Shown here piece after piece: positions 12,828 to 27,800 of a stretch of DNA of 64,000 nt; position 1 is the stretch's first letter, and every line of letters starts with the position of its first letter. The position numbers and the translations under genes are program-made. Source of the stretch: Pampus argenteus. Lineage: Eukaryota; Chordata; Actinopteri; Scombriformes; Stromateidae. The stretch is taken from the NCBI GenBank assembly GCA_036937835.1, contig CM072877.1, positions 12,837,001 to 12,901,000 on the forward strand, written 5' to 3'. Below the pieces are notes generated by a model. The model searched no databases and was not told where the DNA came from. It was given only the letters and a program-made list of their open reading frames with translations.

Positions 12828-15800
12828 TTAACTTTTAGTCCCCTCCTTGGCAGCGTATAGCGCACGTAACGTCTGTGCCACTTTACTTGTAAGTTTGTGT
12901 CCACTTGTCAAGGAGATTTTCTTATAAATAATGTCTGACTCCTTGATCGTGTCAACCCAAGGCACCTTTTTGCGACCGTCCCGTTTCTTTGCCACAGCCC
13001 AGGGCCCAGAGTACGTTCCAGACATCCAGTGTATACTGTAGCCACTTTTGGTCTTCTGGATGACCCTGGCAATCTGTGGTCTGTCTTTGTATTTGGGACG
13101 GCAGATGGCGATAACGTCCCTGGCCTCCACCGTCTCATTCATGTGACCTGAATCTTCTGCGGAATCCCCACCTATCCTTGGTTTCCGCTGTGGAAAAAAG
13201 TAGAGCAGTGTTAGTGTCTCCAACATGACTCCTTTTTACACAGGTAGCAAGGTCAACCCATATAAATATAAGTTCCAGTACATACCGTACACAATGTACA
13301 GTATGTGCTGATGAAGGTCACAATTCTGTACATACCAGAATAAACAAGGAACTTCTACGATTAATCACTACCCCCATATATAACTTTTTAATATATATAT
13401 ATATTCTTACCGCAGGAGGATCTTCATCCTCACTCTCCTCCTCATCTGACTCCACTGTCGCAGTATGATTATTGTGGTTGTGATTCTGAGGTTTTGGGCC
13501 TTTCAGCAGTGAAGAAATGGCTTTGTTTCTGGCATTGGCACTTGCTTCACCCTGTTCGTCCTCTTCATCACGATCCAAGTGCTCCATCAGTACCTTGAAC
13601 TATGAGAGATAAAAGAGAGCTTTAAGTCAACAACTTGACATTGATGACAAATAAGTACAGTGATTGGCATCATATGGTTTGTAAAAACCTCAAACACCTT
13701 GTGTATACTGCATGTGTGTGAGAATGAAAAAAAAAACATCCAAACATTCTGAATGAGGAAATGCTGAATGCTTACATCTAAATACTGTTTCACAATATTC
13801 CTCTTGGTCTCGTAGCTGAGATCTCTGTTGGCTAGGTCACCCTTCAGGAAATCCAGTGTCTGCCGAGGGTTGAAGTGCACCTTAGATTTCCTGTTCACAC
13901 CCTTGTCGTACACTTTGGCGGACTCTGTTGGCGAGTACTTCTGGATTTTGCTGTAATACCAACAAAAGGATTAGTTGGGTTTATGTGATGTAAACAACAG
14001 CACTGTTAAGGAAGAATTAATAAAATGCGTCATGTCCACTGGCATTTTTGTTGTAGCCTACCTGTCTGAGAAGCCGTATAGATTCTTCAGATGCTGTTTG
14101 AGCACAAGCAGCAGCAAGATGCCCTGTGAAGCACTGGCAAAGTCCAGCAGAGGGTTTGGATTTTCAGGTAGACGGTCCATAACTGCATCCTCATCTTCCA
14201 TTTCGGAGTCAGAGTCAGATTTTTTTCGCCTGTGAACCACCTCATCATCACTGCTGCTGCTGCTGCTGCTGGATTCACTACTGCTCTCCTTCTCATCCTC
14301 CTCATCCTCAGAGCTATATTTCCTCCTCCGAGATTGCTTCTTCTTTTTCTTCTTCTTTTTTTTCGGCTTCATTTTTTCAACAGGCTCTTTCAGTAAAGAC
14401 TATGCAAAGAAGAAAATGAGTCAAACGCTGACCAAAATCCAGTGTATATATTATGCAAGCTTGGATATTCATCTCATGATAAAGAAAACAAACCTAAGAA
14501 TAAACAAACAAAGCTTCTCACCTCCTTGAAAGACTGGAGCAGGTTGCTACCAGAGACAGACAGAGTAATATCTATATGGTGCATGATGAAAAGCGGTTCC
14601 TCCTGGGTCTGGTAAGGGAAGCAGGCCAAGTTGTCTGCTATAAACAGCAGCATGTTCACCTCTGTTTTCTGCAAGGGACAAAATATAAAACATCTATCAT
14701 TTAAATCAACTATTCATGACCAGCTTTATTACACAATAATACTGTCTACTTTTGTGAGGACTGATCAAGTCACTGATTCACATGTATAATACACTGATTC
14801 ATACATGAATTGAGCCAAAATTGTTTCATACTCTGTGTCTATTTCTTTCCCTCCCTCAACTGACAAAGTGAGGGAGTGTCAAAGACACTCAACTTCATGC
14901 CATGCTGTGGGATAAACAAATTTTAGTTCTGCCCCACTTTGAGCAAAGTTGAAAACTAGTAAATGGATGGATGCATGGTTAAAGATACACAAACGTACAA
15001 ATTTGACGGACAGAGGTGAACTTACAGAGCTGTCATCAAATAGGTTGAGCAGGGAAATGAGGAAAGCCCGTCTGTGTTGTCTGTTCCCGCGGACCATGGT
15101 GTAAAGATGAGAGCAGAGGGCCGAATCTGTGTCATCGTGCCGAAAACCTCGGATCACTGCATCTTTGGAGCCAACTATGGCCTGTTGTACCTGATAAGAC
15201 ATCTTCAGCCCTGCGACGGCCTTCATCTGTAAATTCACAGAGATACGACTCAGCATGTAGACAGAATGATTATGTTTGTAAATACGTCCAATTAAAATTA
15301 ATGTTTGTGAATCATCTTGAACTACGTTAACAGATGTGCAGAGTATTTATTATTAAATCATAAACCACTCACATGGATGAAGCCAGAATATTTCTTGTCA
15401 ATCTCCACCAGCTGTTGATCAGCCTTGTTCTTCATGGTTGGCTCAGGGTCTGTTCCCATGGCGACCAAGTAGGGCACACACTAAAAAACACAACGAAACA
15501 AAAATCTTGCAATGCATTCAAGATAACCGTGTCGTTGTGTGATAAAAGAAAGGTCTTGCTTGTAAGAGGTACTGGGTATTTTAGTCTGTGGTGATCCTCT
15601 TCAGAGAATACAGAAGTAGGACTGTGAACATACCTGTACGGGATGGATGAGGCCCTGGCTGAGAGTCAGTGTAATGACATTCAGGGCAAAGTGGCGAGCG
15701 GTGGACTGCGTATGGAAAAAGGACTCCAGCACCTGCTTCAGGTAAATCTGCATTATGGAGCTGCTCATGCCTGATGAGATGTCCCCCATTTCCTTCAGAT

Positions 15801-18800
15801 CCTCTTGCTTTGCTTGATTCTTCCCTGAATAAACAAAAAACATCCTCCTGATCAGTGTGCAGATGATCTACATGAATGTGGAATAACTACAGAACACAGG
15901 ATGGTAATCATATGCAGATTCGCTAAACTCACATTCACGGTCAGCTTCCTGCATTCGAGAGTCCTCCTCCTGCAGGTATGTCTGTAGGTTTTTTAGCACT
16001 TGGATCTTCAGACTCACCAAGCTGTTTTCATCTGACAGGGTGTTGTTATACAGAACCTTCACATCCTGCACAAACATGAGCTCTGGGTGCATGATGAACT
16101 GGAAGCCTTGAGACAATGGAAATAATTTAAATGCAGAAGTCATTACTGAAAAAACCAAAGTCAAATAAAAAAAGATCAGTGCCGTCAACAATACATGACA
16201 ATATATAGTGATTACATCTTATGTTAAAATGAGATGAGGTGCAATATACCTAGACCTATGATGGCCTTGATCTGGACCTCCTCATCTTCATGAGTGGTGA
16301 AGTACAGCAGAAGCTCCAACACTTTGTCCTTGATGACAATCTAAGAGATACAAACAGAGTTGTCAAAACAGGTTCAACAGTAATTGTGCGTACAATATTT
16401 AAGCACTGATAGTTAATGTCTACCTTGTTGGCACCCTTGAACTCCTCTTGGTCAAAATCAAAGTGTCGACACAGAGCCCCCACAGTAAACAGTGAGCGCA
16501 AGAGAGTAGGTTTGTTAGCCAGAAGAGTGGAGCTGTTGGAGTCCTCTTGGTGCTGGGTCTTGAGTTTTGCCAGAGCTCCTACAAAATGATGCACACAGGC
16601 ATAAACAAACAATTGCTGCTTTTGTTCTTCTAGTTCATATAATGAACTTAATCAAAGAATCTGGACAATAAAAAGATATTTGATGTGTGTCCAGTGTTGT
16701 TATTTATCTTATTATTGAAATGAGATGATGAGTATGAGCTTTAAATATAACCATTCATTTGAGGTGAATAAACAGGGTAACAATTACATGCCAACAATGT
16801 ATACATTTTGATTTTAGGTATTTTTTTTAATTTATTTTCTATTTCAAGTGATACAAGATTTCTGATAAAACTAAGAAAAGTACATATCCTTACCATAGTA
16901 ACGATTGAAACAAGCCCAAACAAACTTATAGTTGTGTGTGACCTTGTTCACAACAGCACCGAGGCAGCTTACACAGTGTTGTACAACCTGAGAAGCGAAC
17001 ACAACAAATAATATCATCATACTGTGTGCTCAGAAAAAAAATAGTTGCACATCCATTTTGTGCATGATTTTTGAGAGCTATCTTTAAAAGCTGTAATTAA
17101 GACTGACCGTCATGCCATATTTGATGATGAGCTTCATCAGGTCTTCTTCTAAGGTGGTGAGGAAAGTCTCACTTGGGTGCTCCATCAGAGGCACAGCCAG
17201 CTCCAGGATCTTGGCCACGTTACATATCACCATGAAGTCATTCTGAGTCTGAAATGATAATACAGACGAGTTGAAAGATAACTTGTTAATAATAACTTGG
17301 TAAACAATTGTGTTGAACACTTGTGTTTTCATTTGTCTGCCACTAGGTGGACCTATTGCACAACATAAAAGTAGGTGTTCAATTCTGTCCATTATTCCAA
17401 CTTTCAGGGAAGTAAAAAATTATATACTAATACAAAACAAGATGACGTAGTCCTTACATTGCACTTGGTGGTCAAGTAGGGCTGCATAGTCATGGCATGT
17501 TTGACCATTAACTGTGGTCTGATCTTGCTGAACAGGTATAAAGTGGTTATACATGCTACCAGACGGCCTGAGTTGACCCCTTTGTCCTCACAATCTAAAA
17601 CACAAACACAGAAAATGTTAATGTTTAGCACAAGAAAAAATTATTTGTAAGCAAACACACACAAAATGCATTTGTGGCAAAATGCATTTACCTGCAAGAG
17701 ACTCCTCATATTTCAGAATGTGCTCCACTAGATTGTCCACCAACTGAACACAAGCTTTCTTGGCAGGTTTGTATGACGCGTTCTCTTCTGACTTCAGTAG
17801 CTAAACAGTTGCAGGACATACAGCAATCAGATAAGATGCAAAACAAAATATGAACACAACAGCTACTGTTGAGATATCAAAACGTTAAAAATAAGAACAA
17901 CTTACATTTTGGAGAAGCTGCTCAAACCAGTCATAGCCTGAATCTTTACATGCCGACACCTGCGATGAAATCAAAACGTGACATAAGTCATTATGTCATG
18001 TTTTGTTATGTCAAATTATGTCAGACACTAACATATTTCTGATGCATTTGTGTATTTTCACACATCCAGACAGTACGCACCACGTCTGTGATGTTCAGGA
18101 TCTTTCTGATCATGGCGTCTTTGTCATGACTGGGTGTGGGGGTGAACCAGAGTTTCTGGAATGTCTCATTCACCAATTTCTGCAGGGTCAAAGATGTTGA
18201 AGTATGTTAAAATTATATTAAAAGCTAGAATTTTGCCACTTGTAAGAGGCCTTTGCATAAAAAACACGAACCTTGATCCCCTCCTCATCATTAACCCTTC
18301 GGATCATCTTGACACACATCTCAGTGATCTTGTGGAAGTCTGGCTGCTCCAAGCAAATATCCCTTAGGATCTTGATGACTCTCTTGCGCACGCTAATACC
18401 TGTGTCCTGTTTAAAGACAACATGGATACAAAGACAGCTTAATAAAGACTTAATATAAGGCCTCTTTCAGCTATTTTGAGAATTACACTAAATTTAACTT
18501 CATTTAATAGATAATTATCAATTTGTTAAATCATAAAAGTGATAAAATGAATATTTTTCTCAAATTGCTGCACTGTTATGGGCATTTTGAAATATATTTT
18601 CAACTTCCAAATGGTTTGCAATTCTTCATTTGATCTTTAGGTGGCAGTGTGGGGAAAAGAGGATATAACCTCAGTTGAACATAAATTAACCTTTAGGTCA
18701 GAGTTTGTGAAAGTAAAGGGCAAAGTTCCACTTAAGTCTGCCTTATGATAGATGTGGTTTAAACCTTTTTACAAACCCCTAAAAGGGTACACAATGTGAC

Positions 18801-21800
18801 AAAATCTGTTTCAATTTCACCACCAGAGCAGATCCTGTGTATAGTACTGAACCTCACAAGTGTCAAAAAAGGGGAAAGCTTAAGAAAATACCAATATCCT
18901 TTCAATCAGCATGTCATAGTACTGCTCGATGAGCTGAGGTCGACTTAGCACAAAACGGCCAAGGAGCTCCACAGCTGCCTCTCGCACACTGGTGGAGTTG
19001 TCCATGAGGCGACAATGAACCCCGCGCTGCATATCCACCTGAAAAACAAAGAGGGAAACTCAGTCAAGCACAGATACTGCTAGATGGAAGTGGATGGAAA
19101 TGGAAGAAATTGTACGTGATTTACCCGTGCCAGAATACTTGGATCCACCGCCACTACCTCAGATAGACACTTCATGGCTTTAGTTCTGACTGCAATAGCA
19201 CTCTCACCCAGAACTCTAAGAATCTATACAAGCACGGCAGAAAGAGAAAAAATGGTTAGTGACAAGCAACATAATATAATCTCTCACTTGTTTAACACTT
19301 ATTTATGTGAAATGAATCCTCTTACCTGTGATAAATAAATATCAAAGCTCTGTGCAAATGGCCTCATAGAGGCCAGATATCTGACAATCAGACAGGAGTC
19401 CTCATAGTCTACTGTGTCAGAGTTTAACCTGAAAGAAGTCAAAAAGACAGTTAAGATAGGTCAACGGCTCAATCAGCATAGCTAATAAGTGCGGTGATGC
19501 AGAGAGAAGTAGTATTTACCTCAGAGAACTGAAATGTGATCGTAAAGTCTTGACGATTTTGCGGAGGAATTTCTTTCGTGCTTCAGCCCTCTGCATAATC
19601 TCCCCAGTTGAGTCAACATCCTCAGAATGACCTTTCCAATCCTCATCTTTCTCATTTTGAGACTTCATCGCCTTCTCTGCCTCAGTTGTTGTGTCCCTGT
19701 ACCACTGGGCGATGTAAAACTTCCTGGCAAACTGTGCGAAACAAATACATACAGCAATGAACATTTTGAGGTATACTATACATATCTACTGTATGTATAG
19801 GGTAATTTTCATTGTCATGTATGAAAATGAAACACTCACCACTAAAGATGGATTTGTCTCAATGTTCTGGTCTAGGTAGTCTAGCAAAGCCTTCTGGAGT
19901 TGCTGGATCTCATCATTGCCTTCAGTCTATAAGGAGATGAATAAGCAAGGAGCATATCACAAGCAGTTCAATGGCACTGTTAATTTAAAGGTGTTTAAAT
20001 AATCATGGTGTAATTATGGTGTCTACCTCTTTGAGGATACGGTCAATAGCCTTTTGGTCCATCTTGCTAGTGACAGCATCTTTACGCAGTCGAGAAGCGA
20101 CAGTGCCGAGGTAGTCCAGTGACGCCACCCTGAGCGCCATTTCTGTCTGCTTGTTACTGAACTGGTGCACCTAGAGCACAGGAAAAGGAGGAGAGACATA
20201 AGTATCTGTTTATGTTTCAGAGGATGATAACTGATGACAGATTTGGACTGGATGATTCTGCTCACCAAAAGCCGGCCAAGTAAACTGAGCAGCAGTTCAG
20301 CTGCAGGCCACTCAGGCTTGTTGACTGTAGACAGCAGGTCATGAACAAAGTTCTCAAACAAAGGCCTGTAGTCCTCCTCTCCTTGTTTACTGCCACACCT
20401 GACATATACAGAGTAGTAGCCAATACAAACTTTTAGAATGATGTATTTTGGAACATTGAAAAAGTTAATATTACAGCCTATTCTACAGCAAACGTCAGTA
20501 ATGTGGCCGGGATGAGACTTGGCATACATGAAGTAAAGAGTGAAGTAAGAGTAGGAAAAATGACTTACTTCTTGAGAAATACTGATAGAAAGTTCTGAGC
20601 TGTCCTCATCGCTGTTTCATAGGAATTTGTGATGAGGACATCTTTATCCACCTTGAAAAACAGTAACCAATATGTAAAACACTGTCTGAATTAAAACATT
20701 TGTCAGATAAATATGGTTTGAATGTCAGTTAAATCCCTGATTCCTACCTTTTTATGATGTTCATCATCTACGTCTCTTTCAGAGGGGAGGTGTACCACAC
20801 ACTGGATGAGCTGAAGAACCAGGGCTGTGACCATCTGTATATACAAGGGCTCTCCATCTGAATCACTACTGTTTAGCCTGATGGGTGGGGAGTATGAGAC
20901 ATAGTTCACTAACCAATACAGAGTTCTTCAATATTAGCAAACAGCTTTCATTTAACTTTAAAGATCCCCTCCAGACATATTTTAAGACATAGAAGTAATC
21001 TGATTTGAATAATAGTTTGTGTCTGATATGGTTAAAAGTGGTAAAAAAAAATGTTAAGATGACATCTCCTCAATCTCTCTCATTGAAAAAAATCAGAACC
21101 TATGAATATGCACATTTGTTGGACACAAGATTTCTCCTACTTCAATGTAAAGTCCATTCTCAGTCATTCTTCATATTCACTTAAGATGTAGTTACCTAAA
21201 GTTCCTGAGGCTGCGTTTGCTAGTAGGGAGTCTAGCCAGGGAAGTGAAGATCTCTTCAAGAATGAGCTGCCTGTGCTTCTCGTAACGAGAGAACACCTTA
21301 GGAAAGGTAAAATGCAGAGCATTAAAAATCATAAATTTTGCCATAGAGATGTTGTGTAAGAGCTTGTCCTACAAAAAAGAAAAACAATCTGAGGCAATGT
21401 CATGGTTTACTTCTAAAACAATACTTGAATCAACTTACTGCTGTCACAAGTGTGATGGCACACAACTGCAGTTCACTGACATTTTCCACAAAAAACGGTG
21501 TAATACCAAGAGTGGACACCTAAATGTGGTCCACAAAAGCAGTCGGATATGTTAGGTGTTTTAAAGTCAACAATTAAACAAGGAAGTAATGAATTGAAAA
21601 ACAAATAAATAAATAAATAAATCAACCCAGATTCAGAATCTCACCCGAAGAATCATGGTGTCGGTTAGTAGCTGGATCTCCAGGAGCTCAGACATGTTGC
21701 TGACAATGTCACATACTTTGTTGTAGAGCATAACTATCACCTTCTGCTTGTGGGTAGAACACTTTGCTCTCTTGGCCTTTGCGTTATGGATGCCACCTTG

Positions 21801-24800
21801 GAGATAAAGATAAAGATAAAGTAAAAGATAAATAAAGATAAAACATAAGTAAACCATTTGACCTTTAAAAACCTTATTTGATAGACTAGTGTAAGAATTT
21901 AAGGCGCACTATATACATTTTTATTATTAGTTAATCCCTGAATGTATTGAAATTGATTTCAATTTTGATTGCTCAACACTGTTATAAGAACTCAGTTTCC
22001 ACACCTTTAGCTATACACACACAAAAAAATCTAACAAAAAAATCCTAAAGAGCTTGTCAATTAGTAAATTTGCACACATTAAAAAACTGCTTCAGGAAAA
22101 CAATATTAGTCTACAACTTAGAAGAACAGAATTCAACTGTGCTGACCTCCATGGGGATCCACTCTGTAGACCGGGTCATACTGAGGGTACACTGAATTTT
22201 GAAGATGAAACTTGGTGTACTGCAACACCCTTTCAATGACATCCTCAATATAAACAGCCTTGGGCATTCGTGGAGATGTCATGATGTTGAGTGCAGTCAG
22301 ACAGGCATCAGCCGACTTTGTCACCCGCTCCATGATCAGGTCACGCCACAACCGCTCCTCATCCATTGAATCATTACCCTATATATTCAAAACATCAATT
22401 ATTAAATAAAAGCTCTAAAAGAAAATTGTGTAAAAATAATAAAAGCAGGCTGACAACTTACATGATTCATTAATGTAGAAAGTTTGACACTGTCCTGAAT
22501 GTTCTTCTCCAAGATATTCACAATTTTAACCAGTTTATCAGACGGAAACTGTGGATCAAACAGATTATTGGTTATTTCAACAATGGTGCAGCTATAAATT
22601 GATGATTTTTACAACAGATAAAACACAATAGTGAACATGAATGTAACCATGTGACAGTGCACTCCTCTCACCTTGTTAAAAATGCCCATAGCTTTAATCT
22701 TAGTGGAGTCGCTGCCTAGTTCGCTCAACTGGTATTTTCCAAGCAAGAGTTCTTCAGGTATCTCATCATCATCTGCATGAGGGCACAGAGTTATAATGTT
22801 GATATTATTCAACTTACCACTTCGACAAATGTCAGAGGCTTTGGATATTATTTAATGTTTACCTGCGGCATTAAAGTCCACATTCTCAAGGTTCTCAAGA
22901 ATGTTGTCCACACTGGCTGTGAATCTCTTAAATGTGGAAGAGTCCATCTTTTCTGTTAAATAAATATAAACAGATTCATTAATAAAAATGATTTTTAGGC
23001 TATAATAAATCCAATTGATATTATGATAGAATTAAAAGTGGTAAACAATACCCTCTAGTGTCAGCTTGGAGTCGTATGCCTTTCTGTTTTTCTGTTTCTC
23101 CTTTTTCTTCAATTTTCTGGCAACTGACCAAAAAAAACAAAAAAAACATTTGTCAAATCTTTGACAGCAGCCAACTGAATAATTGATAAAGAAAGACTTG
23201 GTGTAGTAAGCCAATTTTCCTGGGAATTGGTTTGACTGATAATGAGTTTCAAATAACAATAATTTGAAAAACAAATGTCGGAAACAAGAATCTTAATTTT
23301 CTGAAGGTAATAAAAGTGAGATGATGAGATCATTTTGCTTCACAGAGACATTTAACTTAACCGAAACATTTTTCTTGCTTATGTCTATGCAAAAAAGACT
23401 CACCATCACTTAGGCTTGGTGGTGGAGAGACAGAACCTCTCCTCTCTTCCTGTTTCCATGTCTTGTTGTGATCTTTCTTGTGTTTTTTCCTTCGAGCTGA
23501 AACAAAAAAAAAAGAGAGGTTAAGTCAGAAAATATCAAGTTTATGCAGAGCTTGTTTGAGTATAATTGTACTACTCTGGTGTGTATCAATAAATATTGTG
23601 GATTTTAGGTTTAAAGCTCACATTCATTGTCAGAGTCATCTTCACCCTCTTCATCTGAGTCCAACTCAGCATACTTGGGTTTCTTGCTGACCATACTGTG
23701 CCTGCGCTTGTTTGTCTTCTCACAAAATGATGTCTCTGTAAGCACAAGAAGAAGCAAGAATCAGTTCATGACTGTGATAGTAGTTGTTATAAGAGACAGT
23801 TGTTATAAGTAAATAAACAAACTCAGCAAAACCATATTGGTCATATCCACGTCCTGCAGTTATGTATACATATTCATGAACATGAATGAAATGAAGGAAA
23901 TCATACCTCTCCCCGATCTGTCAAATGAGGACTTGGACTTGGGGCTGTGTGCATTCCTGCTTTCCTTAATGATCTTTTTAACCTCATCAATATTTAGTTT
24001 ATTAAGCACAACAACAGGCTTAGCTCCTTTGTTTAGGTTCTCTAGCAGTGACACTCTCTCTAGCTTAACCAGGGGTTCCCTCCAGCCCTCCGCCAATTTG
24101 TTTGGAAGTTGGGGATCTTTGTCTTTCCCATCTCGTTTCAGTTTAGGAATCACAAAGTTCTTCAGACTTCCTGACTTTCCACCGAGCAGGTACGTGGGGA
24201 ACTCGCTAGGTTTTGTTTCAAGGAGCAGCTGTTTATTCCCAGCTTGGCAGCTAATGCGGTCATCCCCACTTTTCCTCTCTTCCTTGTTTTGGAGGTTTTG
24301 AAGGCCAGAACTGTCTGTCTTCTGTCGTCCATTGAGGTCAGTGGATTTTCTGATTCCGTCTTGCTTGACTCTAGGGCTGTCTGGTTTAGTATGCCGGTCT
24401 GGAGAGTGTTGCTGTCTGTTGCAGTTTTCCCTTGACAGCATCTTGTGTTTCCTTTCCTTGTCTCTGACTTTCTCTCTGTCTCTATCTTTCACCTTTTTCC
24501 TCACTTTACCTCTATCTTTGTCTTTATCCCTATCTCGGTCCTTATTCCTCTCTTTATCTCTATCTTTCTCCTTAGATTTATCCTTATCTCTGTCCTTAGT
24601 CCTATCCTTATCTCTGTCCTTAGTCCTATCTTTATCCCTACCTTTGTCCTTATCCCTGTCTCTGATTTTGTCCATATCCTTTTCTTTATCTCTGATTTTG
24701 TCCATATCTTTTTCTTTATCTCTGATTTTGTCCATATCTTTTTCTTTATCTCTGATCTTGTCCATATCTTTTTCTTTATCTCTGATCTTGTCCATATCCT

Positions 24801-27800
24801 TTTCTTTATCTCTGTCCTTATCCATATCCTTTTCTTTATCTCTGTCCTTAACCCTATCTCGATCCTTGTCTTTATCCCGATCTCTATCCCTGCCTTTGTC
24901 TTCTCCGTGTGTGAAGTTACGCTCCTTGCTCATGGTTTTTGGAGTCTCGGGTTGGCTGGCATGGGATCTGTGACTGTTGTGGTTCCTCTCCTCTTTGTGC
25001 CGAGAGTCTGAATGTCTGTCGTGTTTCTGTCGTGGTGTGTCTGATCGTCTGCCATCTGAGTGTCCCTTGCTGCTGTCAATTTTGCCATCAGGTCGGTGCT
25101 TAGATTCCCGCTGGCTTTCCTGCTTCTCTTTAGGGTTTTCTGGTTGGACGCCTGAGCCAGACTTCTTGGAGTTGTCAGCATGCTGTTTGATGATGCCAGG
25201 TCTGTTCTCAACAACTTTATCCACCTTTCCTTCTGTCTTTGAATTTAGGCACTGTAGTTGGTCCTCACAGAATTGCCGTGCTTCCAAGACCACCACAGGC
25301 TGCCCTTTTACTCTGCCAGCTTGCTGCAGATCAATACTGACCATCAAAGCAGGTCGACTGGCACCGTTACTTGCAGCATTTGTTTTCTTGGGTGTCAACT
25401 TGCTGCCAGTGTTGCCCCTGTGTACAGCAGCCCCATCGGTAGCCTCAGCTCCAGGTTCCTGAGGATATGAGTCTTGCTTCCGCTTCTTCAGTGGTTTGTC
25501 TGCAATTAAAAAACACTGTAGCTTAGCGTTACTATAAACATGAACAAAAACAGGTCAGGGCAAAGGCAGGTACACATAAATTCACCTTTATCCTGGACTT
25601 CTTTAGACCATCGCTCTCTCTCACTGACTGATTCGCGCTCTATTCTCTCAAAGTCTGCAAGTGCCTCTATCTCAGCATCATCCAACACAAGCCCACTGGC
25701 AACTCCAGTCTCCTTGGTATTTGGATGAACAGGAACTTGCTTAGAGTTCGCCTGCTCTTCAGCACCCAACTTGTGTGACAAGTTCTGGACAGTCCTCGAC
25801 AAGTGATTATTGGTAATCAAATCAGTTTCATGGTGTAAATCTGCACTAGGAGAAAGCTCTCCAGATTCATCCAAGTTTGAAGTCCTCACTCGGGACAGTT
25901 TTAAAGTCAGCCTGGCAGAGTCTTTCAATGGAGAACTAACAATGTCATATAAGGTATTTTTGTCCATGTGCTCATTTTCCACTTTGCTCCTTTCTTTCTG
26001 CTTTTTTTTACGATCAGCAGAAGAGAGGAGCAGGTCAGGTGCTGCACCTGGTGGCACATCAGGGGGATGTGACTGTATGATAAGAGGAGGCCTTGACCCT
26101 GTGGAAACAAAAATGTAAATGTAAATAAAACTATTCTTAGCAAATAATGAATTGTACAATGGTGTCTTATTGACAATTTTAAAAAAATGAAGATTTGATG
26201 ACTTGTTGCTAAAGAAGCATTGCCTACATTTTGCAGTTTCTTCACTCCCAGCAGGGGAACATGCCAACTGTGGTGATTTAACTGGAAATGAGGTGGCCCT
26301 CATGGAGGAATCATTCTCCTGTTTAACACAACATTTATCGTCACTTTTAACAGTTGGCATAGACTGAGGTCTTGTTGAGGATATCCCTTTTTTTTCTCTC
26401 TAAATTACCTCATTTCCCAGTCTGTGAGCCATGTTCATGTAGTCCTCATCAGAGTCTGATCTTGCATTATGATTGCGGGGGTTACTTGATAGCTGTCCAG
26501 ATACCTTGTTGTCATGGATATTTCTGAGACTACCAGCAACTAAAACAGACAGCAAAGTAAAATCTTCAGGCAAATTGTTTGTGATGGGTCATACCTCTAC
26601 CTATGAGACAGATACATTCTTTTACACCTTTACAGAAAGCTGTGGTAAGATTTATCAAGTTACAATACACGTCAGCTTATTTAATAGTATCATTAAAAGT
26701 AATGTTAAAGGGCCAGTTATTGAGTTTGGTTGCAAAAGGATTCAATAGAAAGCATAGCAAACTGGTTTATCTGAAACAAAAGCAGTAGTGTCATTTTAAT
26801 AGCGAATTATAGCTTTTCTCCAAAAATATATGGGAGTAATTTGAAGGTATAAAGATAGAACGGAAGGTTGTAAACCAAGATCCTTGATTAGAGAGGCTAT
26901 CTTTCCACCCTACATATTCCATATATTGGGACTCCTCACCACAGGATACATCACCTGTGGTGGGCCATGTACTGATTAGCAACCCATGGTTATATACAGT
27001 TGTGACCAAAATTAATAACCCCCCTTATAAAAATTAGACAAAACTCTTGATTTATCCATGGAACTGTCTATTAACATGGACATTCACTTTCAGCACCTGC
27101 CACAGATTCTCAATAGGATTGAGTTCTGGGCTTGGTGTGGGCCACTCCGGGACCTTGGTTTTGGTATCTTTCAACTGTTGGACCAATCTCAATGTGTGTT
27201 TTGGGTCAGTGACTTGTTGGAAGACCTAGCGATGACCTACGGATAGACTACGAGGAGATTTCTGCATATTATCCCCCAAAATGTCAACATAATTTAATTT
27301 TTTCATGCACCTGAACAAGGCTTTCTGTGCCTAAGACTGCAAAACAGCCTCACCGCCATGTTTAACAGTGAGAACTGTGTTCAAAGAGTTCAAGGCCTCC
27401 CCCTTTCTTCACCAAACATAAGCAACATCCATTAGGTGCTTTGGTCTCATCAGACCAAAGCACAGACTTCCAAAACACATCTTTCCCTTTATATGTTCAT
27501 GGGCAAACCCCAGTATGGCTCTGATGTGCCACTCTTTGACTAAAGGGGTTCTTCTTGGATGATGGCCATGAAGCCCACCATGATGGAGAGCCTTCACAAC
27601 TGTGAGGCCAGGTCAGCAACAATCATCTTGGCAGATTCTTGCTGACATCTCTGACAATTTTCCTCTCTAGACCTCTTGAAATATTGAGCTTATGACCATG
27701 CCCAGGTTTGTTTCTTACAGAATTTGTCTTGGCAATGATGCAACGTACAGCGGTTCCAGACATTGTGAAATGCTTGGAAATGGCAGTACAGCCTCCCCCC

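Noticed and set aside
24332..25011. Plus-strand open frames of 188 and 213 codons rich in Leu/Ser and Ile/Phe, opposite the nipbl repeat exon
   Set aside because: They are mirror translations of the coding minisatellite on the minus strand. Their hydrophobic periodicity simply reflects the Lys/Asp codons, and no splice or start context supports them.
26319..26408. Possible broken nipbl frame between GNE and NDSSMR
   Set aside because: A 90-base intron with GTAATT donor and AAACAG acceptor restores the frame and matches the human junction, so this is a short intron and not a frameshift.
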